Shown: positions 35,996 through 47,841, counted from the stretch's first letter. The stretch is DNA of 64,000 nucleotides from Helichrysum umbraculigerum (GCA_949592205.1 CATIUR010000005.1:28227679-28291678), one strand, 5' to 3'. Numbers and translations are program-made. The notes: generated by a model not told the origin, from the letters alone.

Positions 35996-37488
35996 ATGTC
36001 TGGATCCGATTCCGATCTAGACGATTTAAATGCCGTCCTAGCCGCATATAATCCGATCGCTAGCCGTGTACAACAAGATACGTCATCCGATTCGGACGAG
36101 GAGATTGAAGTAAGCGTTCCACGTCCGAGACGTTATTTTCCAAGAGATCGTTATGCCGCCGGCAGGGGCGTCTCGTTAATTTTCAGTGCCCTGTGCCATA
36201 AATAAATTATAGGCCCTTTAAAAATTAGTGGAGAATTTGAATAAAAGGCCTTCTTTCTCAAACTAGACTTGTAACCACACATCCTCCATTAAAACACATA
36301 CAAAAAACTTGATTATTTTGTCTACATTCAATAATTATTGTATTTAGCATCATAAGACTTTGTTTAATGAGATTGAAAATTACAAAAATCAACCTATGTA
36401 TAGCATAAAACTTAAAAATTTGGGCCCCACGAAAATTAAGGGCCCTGTGCAATAGCTCACTCCGCACACCCTCAAATCCGCCTCTGGCCGCCGGCCAACG
36501 TTTATATCAAGACTACTTTGCCGAGAACCCGACATTCCCGCTTGATTTCTTTCGTCGTCGCTTTCGGATGAGTCGGCCAATGTTTATACATTTATGCCAA
36601 GGTATCTTATCGTACTCCCACCATCCGATACCCCCTTACTTTCTTTATTTCCATCAAGGTCGAGACGCAACCGGAAAACCCGGATTTAATGTTTTCCAAA
36701 AAGTCACGTCGGCCTTACGGCAAATGGCATACGGTTGTGCCGCCGACTTGTTCGATGAATACTTACATATGGGTCAACAAACATCATACGATTGTTTGGA
36801 CAACTTTTGTAAATGTGTTTTTCATCTGTATTCACGTGAGTATTTAAGAAAACCAACACTCCATGATGTGCAACGATTGCATCAACGTCATGCGGAACTA
36901 CACGGTTTTCCGGGTATGCTTGGAAGTATTGATTGTATGCACTGGGCTTGGAGAAATTGCCCAATTGCATGGCAGGGTCAATACACTCGAGGTGATCACG
37001 GCTATCCAACAATCATGCTTGAAGCCGTTGCCTCCTACGACTTGTGGATTTGGCACGCTTTCTTTGGTCCTGCCGGGTTGAACAACGACATCAACGTTCT
37101 CAATGAATCTGATTTATTCCAAGACTTACTACAAGATCAAGCTCCTCAAGTCAACTTCACTATTGCCGGTCAACAATTCACCAAAGGGTATTATCTCGGC
37201 GATGGAATATATCCGGAATGGTCGACGATTGTGAAGTCGTTTAAGTATCCGTTAACAGAAGCCGAGTCAAGGTTCAAGAGGTACCAAGAATCGGCAAGGA
37301 AAGATGTGGAACGGGCATTCGGGGTACTTCAAGGCCGTTGGCAAATCTTGAAAAACCCCGCTAGACCATATAGCATCAACAAAATATGGCGAATCATGTA
37401 TTGTTGTGTAATTTTACACAACATGATAATCGAAGACAATGGACGCAATATGTGTACACACGAGGAAGAGTATCTCCGACGAGTTTAG
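35996..37488 (+). pseudogene. PIF/Harbinger transposase gene broken by a hAT MITE
   Basis: The two halves encode a DDE transposase of the plant PIF/Harbinger class, which cuts and pastes elements with TTA targets. The first part (35996-36162) encodes an acidic N-terminus rich in Ser/Asp. The second (36495-37488) encodes the helix-turn-helix and catalytic region. The catalytic acids lie in GSIDCMHW (about 36926), LNNDINVL (about 37080) and DVERAFGV (about 37305). The 324-bp MITE plus one copy of its 8-bp duplication separate the halves; apart from these, the two frames are in register, so the gene was open when hit. There is no intron or other disabling change in the transposase part. The partner Myb-like ORF usual in this class was not seen. 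Confidence 0.9.
36163..36486. mobile_element. hAT-type MITE, 324 bp, inside the transposase gene
   Basis: The ends are CAGGGGCGTCT and (reverse) CAGAGGCGGAT, imperfect hAT-type inverted repeats. The 8-bp duplication GCCGCCGG is exact at 36155-36162 and 36487-36494. It is AT-rich inside with subterminal GGGCC blocks and no transposase. Confidence 0.9.
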
Positions 37489-37950
37489 GTGATTAGTTGC
37501 AGGTTTCCCATGGACCAATCATGCAATCACTCCTTTATTTTTGTATATTCTATTTTATTATGCTAATACTAATCAAAGGCCTACCGTGCTTCCGTCGCCG
37601 TTGTAATACCTTATCAGAATCAGAATTTCAGCTTGAAAGTCTACTGTTCATCAGGAAATATTGAAATCAAGATTTTGTTGTTGTTTTTTGCAAGATTAAT
37701 CTTATATATTGGTTCTAAATCAGTTCTAGAACACATTTCACGGAGAAATTTCAAGAATTTATCAACAAAAGTGCGTTTATTTTGGAATTTTCAACAAAAA
37801 TTGGGTTTTGTATTTTCGCCACTGTTTTGAGGAATTACGGACTGATTTGAGGAAGTTTTGGAGGAGCTAATCCGTTGAAAAGCTTCCTATGATCATCACG
37901 CTTTTGATCGCTGCAAATAATCGCACTGAAACTCAATTTCCAGCCAAATA
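37489..37950. other. 3' flank of the transposase relic
   Basis: AT-rich, no recognised gene. The PIF right terminus would be expected here or beyond but no inverse of the left end is visible. Confidence 0.4.
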
Positions 37951-38063
37951 CGTTTTTCCGGCGGCGTTCTTCGTTTTTCCGGCGGTGTTCTTCGTTTTTC
38001 CGGCGGTGTTCTTCATTTTTCGGCGGTGTTCTTCGTTTTTCCGGCGGTGTTCTTCGTTTTTCC
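37951..38063. repeat. Minisatellite, about five 21-bp units
   Basis: The unit is close to GTTTTTCCGGCGGTGTTCTTC. The block is bracketed by two copies of a segment containing TTTCCAGCCAAATACG (about 37937-37952 and 38075-38090), so the array lies in a local duplication. Confidence 0.75.
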
Positions 38064-38139
38064 GACCAACTCAATTTCCAGCCAAATACGTCATCTTTTA
38101 TTTCCATGTCACCATTAATAAATAAATGAAAATTGTTTA

Positions 38140-39070
38140 AAATAGAAGTTGACCGGTCAAACAGGTTGCAGGTTACCATATTACTGACTTAAGTACGAAA
38201 CTATCCGGTTTGTTGCATACTTGAGTAATTAAATTGTTAGGTTGCATACTTGGAACAAATTTTGGCAGTTCGTTACCGATTTTTGTCATTTACCCTTAAG
38301 TTTAGGTGTGGGCTTCTACTTTATATTAGAATAGACCCAAAATTAAATTGAAAATGGGCCACTTATATTTTTAATTGGGTTAAAAACTGAAAATGGACTC
38401 AAACAATTATTTTGTCTAATTAAATTAAATATATAAGCTAAACATATTAGTGAAATCTAAAAGTTTTTTAACTTAATAAAAATGTTTTATTTAAGTTTTA
38501 TTTTAAATAAATAAAGTAAGTATTGTATTAAATAAATAGATTAAATAGTGTGTGGGGCCCTGAAAATAAGGGAAGTGATGTTGCTGTTGGCAGTGGAGTG
38601 TCAGTTTGTGTCAGTTTGGGGAAAAGCTGACGTGGCGCTGAGCTGGCAGGCAACTGATGCGTCAGTTTGCGTCACCATTGGGAGGAGAGGCGTATGGAAC
38701 TTTTTGAAATTTATAATGTGTGTATTATACTTTTGATGTACTGATGTATTACGAAACTTTCACAAAGAAACTTCTATTTGTGTGTATCGACAACCGGCAT
38801 AAATATATATAGATCAGACTTCTTATAAAGTTTCGTAGATACAACAAAACTTCTATAACATAGTAACATAGACACATACAATAACAAAAAATGTAAACAT
38901 GAATAAATCTCGATACCATTATCCATATTATATCCGTGTCGCATTTAGTATACACTACTAAAAGTAGGAATATAAGATCACACTACAGAGAACGAAAAAT
39001 ATTTAGCATCACAGAAACAAAAAACTTTAAAAAGACTGTTGCATAACTTATACTCTTCTAGTTCCCTTAT
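38140..39070. other. Intergenic AT-rich DNA with a GC-richer patch at 38550-38700
   Basis: The patch contains repeated GTGTCAGTTTG and CTGACGTGGCGCTGAG sequence. It could be a fragment of a DNA transposon end, but I see no terminal repeat or target duplication to support that. Confidence 0.3.
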
Positions 39071-39078
39071 AAATTAAA

Positions 39079-39105
39079 CTAGATCATAACCCGCGAATTC
39101 GCGGG
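39079..39105 (-). mobile_element. Candidate Helitron 3' terminus
   Basis: Read on the minus strand, a perfect 16-bp palindrome CCCGCGAATTCGCGGG (39090-39105) is followed by seven bases and then CTAG (39082-39079) with T next. A GC-rich hairpin a few bases before CTRR, inserted at A|T, is the Helitron 3' signature. The body would extend to higher coordinates. The 5' TC end was not identified. Confidence 0.4.
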
Positions 39106-42100
39106 CTACCACATGATTATTATTATAATACAATGTTTATATTATATTTTGTTTTATTACGCCATTTTTATGGTGACATATTTGTATTGTTAACACTGCG
39201 TAAGTACATTGAAATAGATGATTGTTACTACACGTTCACATCTACGTTAAAGTTGTGAACGATAAAAGTGGTGGTGATAACACCTAACGATAGAAGTGTA
39301 TTTAATAAAGTCAAAATTTCTTTAAATATTAGCATTTACTTTTAATACTTATTAATTCAGTCTAATACGGAGTATATATTAACACGGTTAAGCTGTTGCA
39401 CTTGTTTCGAGAAACTGATAAAAACTCGATAGAATTGAAATCAAGATTCCATTTCTTAGCTTTTTTGATTGAGTAATTAAGAAAATTGAAATCCATAAAA
39501 TTTCCTTTGCCAAAGCAATTGAAAATCCTTTTTCTTTGATAAATTTCAATTTCATCATAAACATTCCGTGAATCAAATGCAGCCTAATATTTTATGAAGC
39601 TTGATCTACAAAATTTATATAAAAAAATATTACATAAATTAGTTTATGTATTAAGAGCTATATTTATTGGTTGGCAAGATTGCAAGTAGAGTCATTATAA
39701 AAAATTACACAACATTATAAAAAAATAAAAACTCAGTTTTATAATCCAATCAAAGTTTTGAAATTCTTTATACATGTAGCCCAAAGACATGATAACAGAC
39801 GTGAAACAATATTAATCCAGAAAAACATTCTAACATATATAAAATAATAGCTTATCTTGATACAGAGAAACTTTGCTGGTAATGACATGGGCATACTTTA
39901 TCAAAATGCAAAGAGATTCTACAGTCAACTTTTTAGTAATCGAACAATGTATTGGCACATAAGGTAATCAGCTGAGATTGCCAACTCTATATATTGCTAA
40001 TGGTTGAGATGACGGATTTGGTAGTGTTGACCTGAAGCACTTGTTCAAGTTATGGTTTGGTTGTGCAATTAATATTTTAATAAATAAGGGAGTTGATTTT
40101 GCTGCATGAAAAAAAGAACTTCAGTAGAACCATCAATACATTTAGACGTATTAAAAAAAATGATATAACCAACATAGAACATGTCAATACATTATACCAA
40201 ATCTTTAAAGTACAGCCATTCATAAATTGATTATATGTAACATAAATCTTACCTTCATCTGATTGGATTTTAAAGTAGCATACAAATTTTTTTCCATCCT
40301 TCAGAGTGTGCATTTGCGTATTTGCTGCCTCAAGGTACCTTGGTTCAGCTCCTTTTTATAAGCACAATGAACAATGGCCATAAAGAATTGTGAGAATACT
40401 TAAAAACACAGTTAAAGTCACTCATAGAAGTAGTAGAACTTGGACCACAATTAAGGATGCCACCATTGATGCTGAATCTTTCAGAATGTAGAACTAAACC
40501 AGACATCTAGCTCAAGACAGCAAACACAGATATTTTACAAACAAAAAGTAGGAGTGTAAGTAATAGTGTGCTCAAGAAACATTTATGAGTAGTTGACAAT
40601 ATATGTGGGAATAGGAACTCGAAACACACGTGATCCCAATGTACCAGGTAGCAAATGCATATAACAGATTAACAGAAGTGTAGTAGTATATGCAATGTAA
40701 AGCAAAGAGAATACAATAGATGGACTGATGTACGAATTTATGTAGCAAAGGATCAAACCCACACTGGTATTTTTTTATAAGAATATGATGATGCAGGATT
40801 TTGTTACATGCTTGTGTATGATAACACATTTCAGACCATGTCATTCGGTTAGTGACGGTATGTTGAACTTCTAACATTCCCGTGTAAACTATTTATATTT
40901 CAATATTAATGATGTCATTTTGACCCATACTTTAAAAAGGCACTTTTTTAACATCACCCAGATAAATAATCTACCACCCATCTTGCCACACGTATCAGTA
41001 ACTACGCAACATCATATATGCAATACAAACATAGGTGACATAATGTGCTGAATAGATAAGAGGGTCAACCAATCAACCAGTAAACACTTTATGATCCAAT
41101 CTACAACTACTAATCTGCTAAAAATGGAATTTGCACATTTTTCAATTTAGCGAAACATTATGCATCTTGAACCCACTTCCCTTTAAGAGCTAAATATTAT
41201 GCAACTCAACACATTTAACAGACCACACAGTCACCTATAACCAATTATTATTACACAATTCAGAAGAAGATGATACCTTGATAGCTGCACTGATAGTAGC
41301 TGACACTTATGTCTCTACAAACAAATAATTTGTGACATTAACCATCTGAGATGCCTAAGTTGCACAAAATGTAATAACTAAACTGATAGAGAAAATAGTA
41401 ACAGCAAGTACACGGAAGCATAAGAAGAAAATGTTCATATATTTAAAATATTATTGAAATGAATAAATGTTTATGGGTAAACCCAACCCATTTTGACACA
41501 TTGCTCAGCCCATTCATCTATCTAACTACCTCTTATTCACGTGATAGAATTTGACTTGGGATAGAGCAATACAATGTATGAAATATGAATGCTTTTAGTT
41601 ACAGATATACAATTATATCAAAGTAAAATAAGCTCTTTTATGTTGAGTGAAATCGAGAAACATTAGACCCGAGGGCAGAGCCAAGTGATTTAATATTTTA
41701 ATGAACTTGGATGGATAATTTTAAGAAAAAACAGAACCTTTAGTAATTTGTACACACAAATGCACACTTACATATGTAGATACTATATCTAAAAAACCGA
41801 AACTAAGGGCTTATGCATAGAAAATTCACGCCATACAAAGTAGTATATATTTACATTTATAGTCTATGTTGTATACTACAAAACGGAACTTAAGTGTATG
41901 CAAAGCAATATATAAATTAGAAGGCAAACCTGCATGCCTATCCCATTCATTAAAGTTATGTACATGATCAAAATGTGTTTTGAGTCGAGTTTAATGAATT
42001 CGTTAGATGGGTAAATCATTTAATGTTAATAAAAACATAGGCTTTTTGCTAGCGTTCGTCTACGATTAATGTCACTTCTAAATACTTTGAGTTGGTTAAA

Positions 42101-42115
42101 GTAAATAATTCTTAC
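39106..42115. other. AT-rich region, mostly without recognisable genes
   Basis: Apart from the exon-like segment at 40253-40351 I see no supported coding sequence. Part of it may be introns of a minus-strand gene, or the body of the candidate Helitron. Confidence 0.35.
40253..40351 (-). other. Exon-like segment, unidentified
   Basis: A 99-bp segment on the minus strand has an AG before it and GTAAG after it, and one open frame that includes MHTLKDGKKFVCYFKIQSDE. The composition looks like real protein rather than random AT-rich DNA. I do not recognise the family. It lies downstream of, and on the same strand as, the CCDC174-like fragments, so it may belong to the same or a neighbouring broken gene. 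Confidence 0.3.
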
Positions 42116-43622
42116 ATTGACAGCCAATCATGTATTGTTCCCTTGATTGAGCTTTCACTTTCTCCAACTGCTTCCTCAGATATGGTTGTTTCAACTTCTC
42201 TTGCCGAACTGTAGCCTGCTCTTGCCTGCAAACTTTCAGTTCAGATACTTTCTCCCAAGCTTAATTGATTTATTCATGAACTTCCCTGAAAAAAATTGGG
42301 CCCAAAAAAACAAATCAATTAGGTTATACATTAATTAAAACATCTGGCAACACTATTTGTATTCAATGTAATCAGATTCATGAGATGTCAATAGCTACAA
42401 ACGGAGAAAGACTACAACAACATATAATCAGAACAGTATTACAAGCCATCCAAGTACGGTTTATTTGTACCAATTTAGGCCAAAACATAAAACAGTGATA
42501 AAAACCACTAAAACAAACATATATATTGCCTTGATGAGGTGCCAAAAGGTTGCAGGTTAAGAATCCTTATATGTAAAGTAAAAAACCTCGAGCTATGTTC
42601 AAGTTAGGGCCATTTTTTATTACAATTTTCTGCAAGTTTCTGACCAAGATGAGCACAAACAGCCTATGCAGTATACACACATTATAATTCTAATCTTTGA
42701 TTAGAATGATTACATCATAAAGCATTTTCGTGATCACAAGATATTCTACTCAAAATGTCACGATCAGACTATATGTACAGAAATGAGAAGTGCAATTACC
42801 ATAGTTCGTGTATCAGGTAATACAGGCCCATCATCCCTGTCAGGCGTTCTGCCACTTCAGTGGAAAACATATAATGTCCCTTAGGTTTCTGAAATTCTTT
42901 TACGATGCGTTTACCGAAGAAATCAACACAATATTTATCTTTATCTTCCTCATCGGATAGTTCTCCCTTTGACAACTTTTCATACAGTGCAGCTTTCTTC
43001 TCTAAGGCTGCATAACTGGCTGACCCATCTTTGACTGCTTTCATCTCGAGCTTATCCCTGAAATTTTGATAAAAGATGTCACGAGAAAATTATAGATTAT
43101 CATTCTTCCGTATTACATGCATCAAATGAACAGTTGTTATGTTGAGGGAAAACAGAGTTTCAAGTGATCTTTAACATTTAGGGCATCAAATTTTTGATTT
43201 TGTGAATCCCATAGATATGAAATTCGAAATGCAACTGTAGATCCATTTTCTAGAAAAGCAAAAAAGACGGAACCCAAAAGAATACAAATAAAGAGACTTG
43301 TTTTGACATCATACATACTAAGATTTAATCTACTATCATCACAAACATCAGTCTTTTTATTCATTCAGGTAACTTAAAGACCATATGAAATCAAAAGGAT
43401 TCCAAAGCAGCAGTCAACAACCTAAAACCAAAATCTATAGATATTAATGTTGAAAATATAAGATTTTGTTACAATTTATAGTAGTGCTGGTTACTTTCTA
43501 ATCAATGTCGCCCCGATGCCTAAAGTGATAAAAACCAATAGCGGAAAACTAATCTAGCTTTTTATGTAGTTGAGGGAAATCTTACCTATAAAACATACCA
43601 GATGCAACCAAAGAATCCACCG
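42116..43622 (-). pseudogene. CCDC174-like coiled-coil gene, partial and probably broken
   Basis: Two good exon candidates lie on the minus strand: 43057-42800 and 42225-42116, both with AG/GT borders. The first encodes ALEKKAALYEKLSKGE and LSDEEDKDKYCVDFF, a segment I associate with the plant CCDC174-like nuclear coiled-coil family. The second encodes RQEKLKQPYLRKQLEKVK, a Lys/Gln-rich coiled coil of the same type. A possible short upstream exon (43622-43586) joins in frame. Near the end of the first exon the better-conserved residues (DDGPVLPDTR) appear in a different frame from the start, which suggests a one-base frameshift. Sequence I would expect between the two exons is missing. I read it as a decayed copy or truncated gene. 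Family assignment is from memory of the motif and moderately sure. Confidence 0.5.
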
Positions 43623-44410
43623 CTAAGGATCATTAGACCTTCCTTTAATCCAAATTGATGATGACGAAAGAAGCTGATTGGTCAAATAAGGGGAAATGGT
43701 CGGGTGAATGAATGTTGGGCCATGATACAATGTGAACAAAATTCCTCCAGACACTGCTACGATGGTACACTGGTACCCAATAAGTTTGCTTAACTACTTG
43801 AACTTTCAGGTCTATTTTCTCCATCCTAAAACACATATAGAACACTTCGAGAAGGAAGCAAACTTATTGGATAGTGTCCACTGAGGCCACTGACTAATTG
43901 AATAGCACCGTTTATTTAGACCATTATAAGAAGAACCCTAAAGATACCACCCAACTATGCAATTGTGATCAGCTAGATACAACATTTGTTGCTAGATGGG
44001 TAACGTATCTAGCTTGAAAATATAGTTTCATGACCCTATTAGATGAAGCTGAAGTAAGGTCACAATCATCAACATAGTAATTCAGTATTTAAAATCATAA
44101 ACAAATTAAAAAGGAACATTAAGGCACACAAAATATCAATATAATGTATCAAAAGGTCTCACACTTTCAAGTGCGTTATCATAATCAAACAACAACAGAT
44201 ACATTATTATAAGCCGTAACATCCTCACTGAGTAAACCATATATCACGTAAATTCTCAACAATTCTATCAATTGTGTTTGTTCATATACAACTTTCTTAT
44301 TGCTTTAGGAATGAACATAGTCCTTAATTAATAACAATTCTATGTAATGGTGCAATAATAACATAACATATCATTAGAAAGCAGGGTATTGACGAAAAAA
44401 AATGTTACCG
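43623..44410. other. AT-rich, intron-like DNA
   Basis: No supported coding segment. It may be intron between the duplicated segment at 44411-44636 and the CCDC174-like exons. Confidence 0.35.
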
Positions 44411-44636
44411 TTATATTAACGGGTTTGTCCGCAATCGAACGAACACACAAAGATTCGCTGAGGTAGAAGATATTCGATTGGAAAACACATCTTGCTTAAT
44501 CGTCGTGCGATTTGGGATCTCCTTTATATTAACGGGGTTGTCCGCAATCGAACCAACACAAAAAGATTCGCTGAGGTAGGAGATATTCGATTGGATTACA
44601 CATCTTGCTTAATCGTCGTGCGATTTGGGATCTCCT
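44411..44636 (-). repeat. 113-bp tandem duplication, possible 5' leader exon
   Basis: Two copies (44411-44523, 44524-44636) differ at only a few bases. On the minus strand the distal copy ends at a GGTAAC donor-like site, so this could be a duplicated 5' leader exon of the CCDC174-like gene. No long open frame crosses it. Confidence 0.6.
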
Positions 44637-45288
44637 GATCATCACTCTCAATTGCAGCGATTGGACTATCTGTGTTTTGGTTGAGCGGTCTTTTTTTTTT
44701 ATTTCATTGGCCGACGTTTTTTATTTTCAAACAAAAGGAAAAGGATGGGCACTGGATCTAAAGGGCATGGTTGGAAAAAATTAGGTCAAAAATATTAAGA
44801 TTAATTAATCACCTTGTTAATGACAATCAAGGGATATGATTAATTTGACTAAGCCAATGAAAGGGGAAGATTAATTCTTGTGGGTTGACTTAGGAGATGA
44901 TTAGTTAATTAGCCTTCTCTTGTAATAGATAAGAGAGAAGAGAGATTTTAGGAAAAAAAAATGTCGATGTAGGTAACGTAAGTTCATTTGCACGTTTAAA
45001 GGAGTGTAAGTTCAATATTGCTCATAAAAGGAGTAAATGTTCATTTTTTATCAAAATAAATATAAGAAAAATCAGAAATTTAGTCAAAAACCTTAGTTAC
45101 CCTATTATGGGATTTGGTATATGATCCATAAGAACCCTAGATGGCATTCAACTGGTTAATTGGGGAATATAAATAGACGAACAAGTGATGTTTGTGATTG
45201 TTGACTAGCTATATCCCCCCAAGGTCTAATGAAACTAAAAATATTAATTAATTAACTCTTTTAAGTGGGGGAAAATAAAAATAGAAAC
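44637..45288. other. AT-rich DNA downstream of the methylthioribose kinase exon
   Basis: This is where the second kinase exon should lie on the minus strand. I find no continuation of the kinase here. Confidence 0.4.
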
Positions 45289-45492
45289 CTGTTTAACGAC
45301 GATTGAACCGGAAGGAGAGATAACGATATAGACGAAATTAAGATTGCCATCCCCAACTTCTTTGACTATCAACTTATCAACTTCATTCCCTAGCTTGGAA
45401 CACAAAGATGGTGTGGCTTTTATGTATTCTCTTAATGATTTCTCGTCTAGTACCCGAAAATCTTCCGTCGTCATGTTTTCTGATCGGTTCAA
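45289..45492 (-). pseudogene. MTK: Methylthioribose kinase, first exon only
   Basis: 5-methylthioribose kinase phosphorylates methylthioribose in the methionine salvage (Yang) cycle, in the cytosol. The segment encodes EEFT/EDF-type N-terminal sequence, KSLREYIKATPSLCSKLG and KEVGDGNLNFVYIV, the glycine-rich nucleotide-binding loop of this kinase. It ends at a clean donor (CAG|GTTTCT, border at 45289). The best start is the Met at 45474 (MTTEDF); an in-frame Met at 45492 lies upstream. Full-length plant enzymes are about 420 residues, but only about 62-68 are found. No later exon is visible on the minus strand down to the CCDC174-like fragments. It may be a truncated or captured gene piece, unless exons lie beyond a very long intron. 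Confidence 0.7.
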
Positions 45493-46007
45493 TTCAGAAA
45501 GGCGGCTGCTGTATTACTATAATGGAAGATTCTGTTGGGGTTTTAGACTGGAATTTGTTTTCTCAAAAGGCATGAATCGCGCAAGAAATCAAAAAGTGTG
45601 AATATTTTTAAGTTAATTAGTTTGAATTTTTATTTATTATTTTTATAATAAAATAGAAATTATACTCCGTATAAATCTGTAAATTATACTCCGTATAAAT
45701 CTGTAAACGTGTCACATTTCCATTGGTTAATATTAATGCGTTGAACCTGGTCATATATTTGCTGCAAAATTCATTAAAATATACTGTATATGACAAGAAC
45801 AAATACTATGATACCAAACCAATGATCATCACATGTCGACAGAAAGAGATGAAGCATAAGCCAAAAACATTAGGATAGATCGAATTAAAGATATAAATAA
45901 ACGAAACTACCAACAAATGTTTTATATATATTCAATCATCCACCACAAAATAGTAAAATACTGGAGACGTACTGTTCCAGTCGAAATGCTATCAACTCAG
46001 ACTACTC
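45493..46007. other. Intergenic AT-rich DNA with a 24-bp tandem duplication
   Basis: A 24-base unit containing TACTCCGTATAAATCTGT is present twice in tandem at 45657-45680 and 45681-45704. No gene recognised. Confidence 0.5.
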
Positions 46008-46805
46008 CTAGCGATTCATTTGCCTTTGGAATTTCTCCGGTTGAAATATCCAGCTGAGGAATATGTTCTCTGGTTTGAATGACTCGTTATCCGCAACTTT
46101 ATTACCAAGCTTTCTCTTTGCAGTCCTGAATTCTTTGACAGCTCTTGAATACAATGGTTCGTTCGCCTTTGCATACTTCCTCAACGCCTTGGCTTTTCCT
46201 AAATCAGTTTTAGCCAAAAATGCATCAGAATATGCCTGCAAAACAGGAGCAAACATAGTAGCTAACTTCTTACCTTCTTCAACTTCTTTTGATTCCGCTT
46301 CACTTTTTTCTTTCACGCCATAATGATGACACATCATATGGTACTTCCAAGGATCTGCCAATATCTTTTCAGAAATGGCTATCAATTTTTCATCGTTGTA
46401 GTTTCCCTCTTGTTTAATTCTAGCCCACCAATTATTAGCCTTTTCTAGTGTACTTATAATTGCAACAGATGTCGTGATCAAGGCCTGGCCTGTAGGCGCA
46501 TATTTCTTCCTTACCTGGAATACATCAGAGATTCTAGAACATGTTTCAGGATCCATCAAAGCCTCCATGGGTCGCTTAACATCTATCCACGATAATACAC
46601 TGCCAAAAAGGGTGTCATTGTCTAAGTAAGTAAGTATCTCTTTTACATTAGATGTTGTTGCTAGATTCTCAGCTCTCCGAACATACTTTGCTCGGTTATC
46701 AGTTTTCAGATAGGACGTTCCATATGCCCGAAACTGGAACTCAGCCAACAACGGAAGAAAGTTACATAAGGTCCATGCAGTCTCAAGATATATGTTGATC
46801 TCTGA
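46008..46805 (-). pseudogene. Intronless frame, possible endogenous viral capsid-like sequence
   Basis: An open frame of 265 codons runs from just after an in-frame TGA (46806-46808) to a stop at 46008. The first Met is at 46751, but protein-like sequence continues upstream of it, so the 5' end is probably truncated. It is Lys/Glu-rich and intronless, unlike its AT-rich surroundings, and I recognise no plant domain. It reminded me of coat proteins of plant partitiviruses, which are known to be integrated in plant genomes, or less likely another viral nucleocapsid. That is an impression without alignment. The surroundings are repeat-rich. Confidence 0.35.
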
Positions 46806-46808
46806 TCA

Positions 46809-47841
46809 AGCATATTTTTACACTTGAGTGCGGATTGGATTGGACCGATTCGATGCTCTCCGCGACTTGCGTAAGGACCCGTTAGAGTGTATAGAACGAA
46901 ACTAAGGGTGGCGAGAATCGGCTTGTTACCATCTATGAAGATGGGTTTCGGTGGTGAGCACGACTCATCCTTGGTTGAAGATCGTGGAGAAAGCATTGAG
47001 GCTCCTCCTTGTATTGTCGTGTTATTGATTGTTCCTTATTAGCTAGGGTTTCCCTCCTTATAAGGGGGAAGGGGCAGGCCCAATAGGCAAGCCCATGGGC
47101 TAGGGAGCCCAAGTATATGGTACATGATGAAGTCCCCCTAGTTCGGTATGACAAGTTTATAATTGTCATGTCGAACTATAAATATGTTGTTGCCAAAAAC
47201 TTGATATAGAAGTTCGCCCAGAGGGACACTGAACCTGCGAGCATAGTAGTATCGCTCTAGCTCTAGCATGGAGACATGTCAAAATGTCAAAAGACCTGCA
47301 AAAATAAGATAATCTGGCCAAAGAACCTGCAATAATGAGTATGCTAACAATATGTAAATAATGTAAGTACGACCATAGCATGGATGTCTTGTAAAGACAT
47401 GTAAAAAAAAGTAGTCTGGTCAGAGTCAGTCCTGACAATGAACCTGCGACTATGAACCTGCTAGCAAAATAAGCACGCCATTATTTGGGTGATGAGAAGT
47501 GCAGGGCAGTTAGCAACATAACTGCAATAGTGGCGAGTCTATAGAACTGACATAGTATACTGTTTGGGGGTGACATATAGTATATAATCACTCCCCCAGT
47601 TCCATATGGTAATTTTATCAAGAACCATGTTGAACTAAATGTTGTGATGCAGCACACGATTGACTTGTAATAGATTTTGATTTTAAACTAGTATAATTTT
47701 GTTTATTTGTTTTGTTTTAATTTTGTCTGGTTAGTCATGACTTGGCAAATTCTAGATTGCCTTCGGTACAGGAATGATCAGCTAGCAAGCCTATTGGCGG
47801 ATGCTTGTGTCATTCCTGTCTTGGTCTGATTCATCACTAGC
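46809..47841. other. Hairpin-rich non-coding host region, left part
   Basis: No gene recognised. It contains two degenerate foldbacks built as CCCC(C/T)AGTTC...GAACTA (47131-47185 and 47592-47640) and small hairpins such as ATGTCTTGTAAAGACAT (47381-47397). It continues at 50586 on the other side of solo LTR A. Confidence 0.45.

Noticed and set aside
38550..38700. Right end of the PIF/Harbinger element
   Set aside because: GC-rich content is suggestive, but there is no inverse of GGCTTGTGCTAACGG and no paired TTA duplication.
46706..47438. Overlapping minus-strand frames right of the possible viral frame
   Set aside because: They lie in different frames, overlap each other, show no domain and cover foldback-rich repeat DNA.
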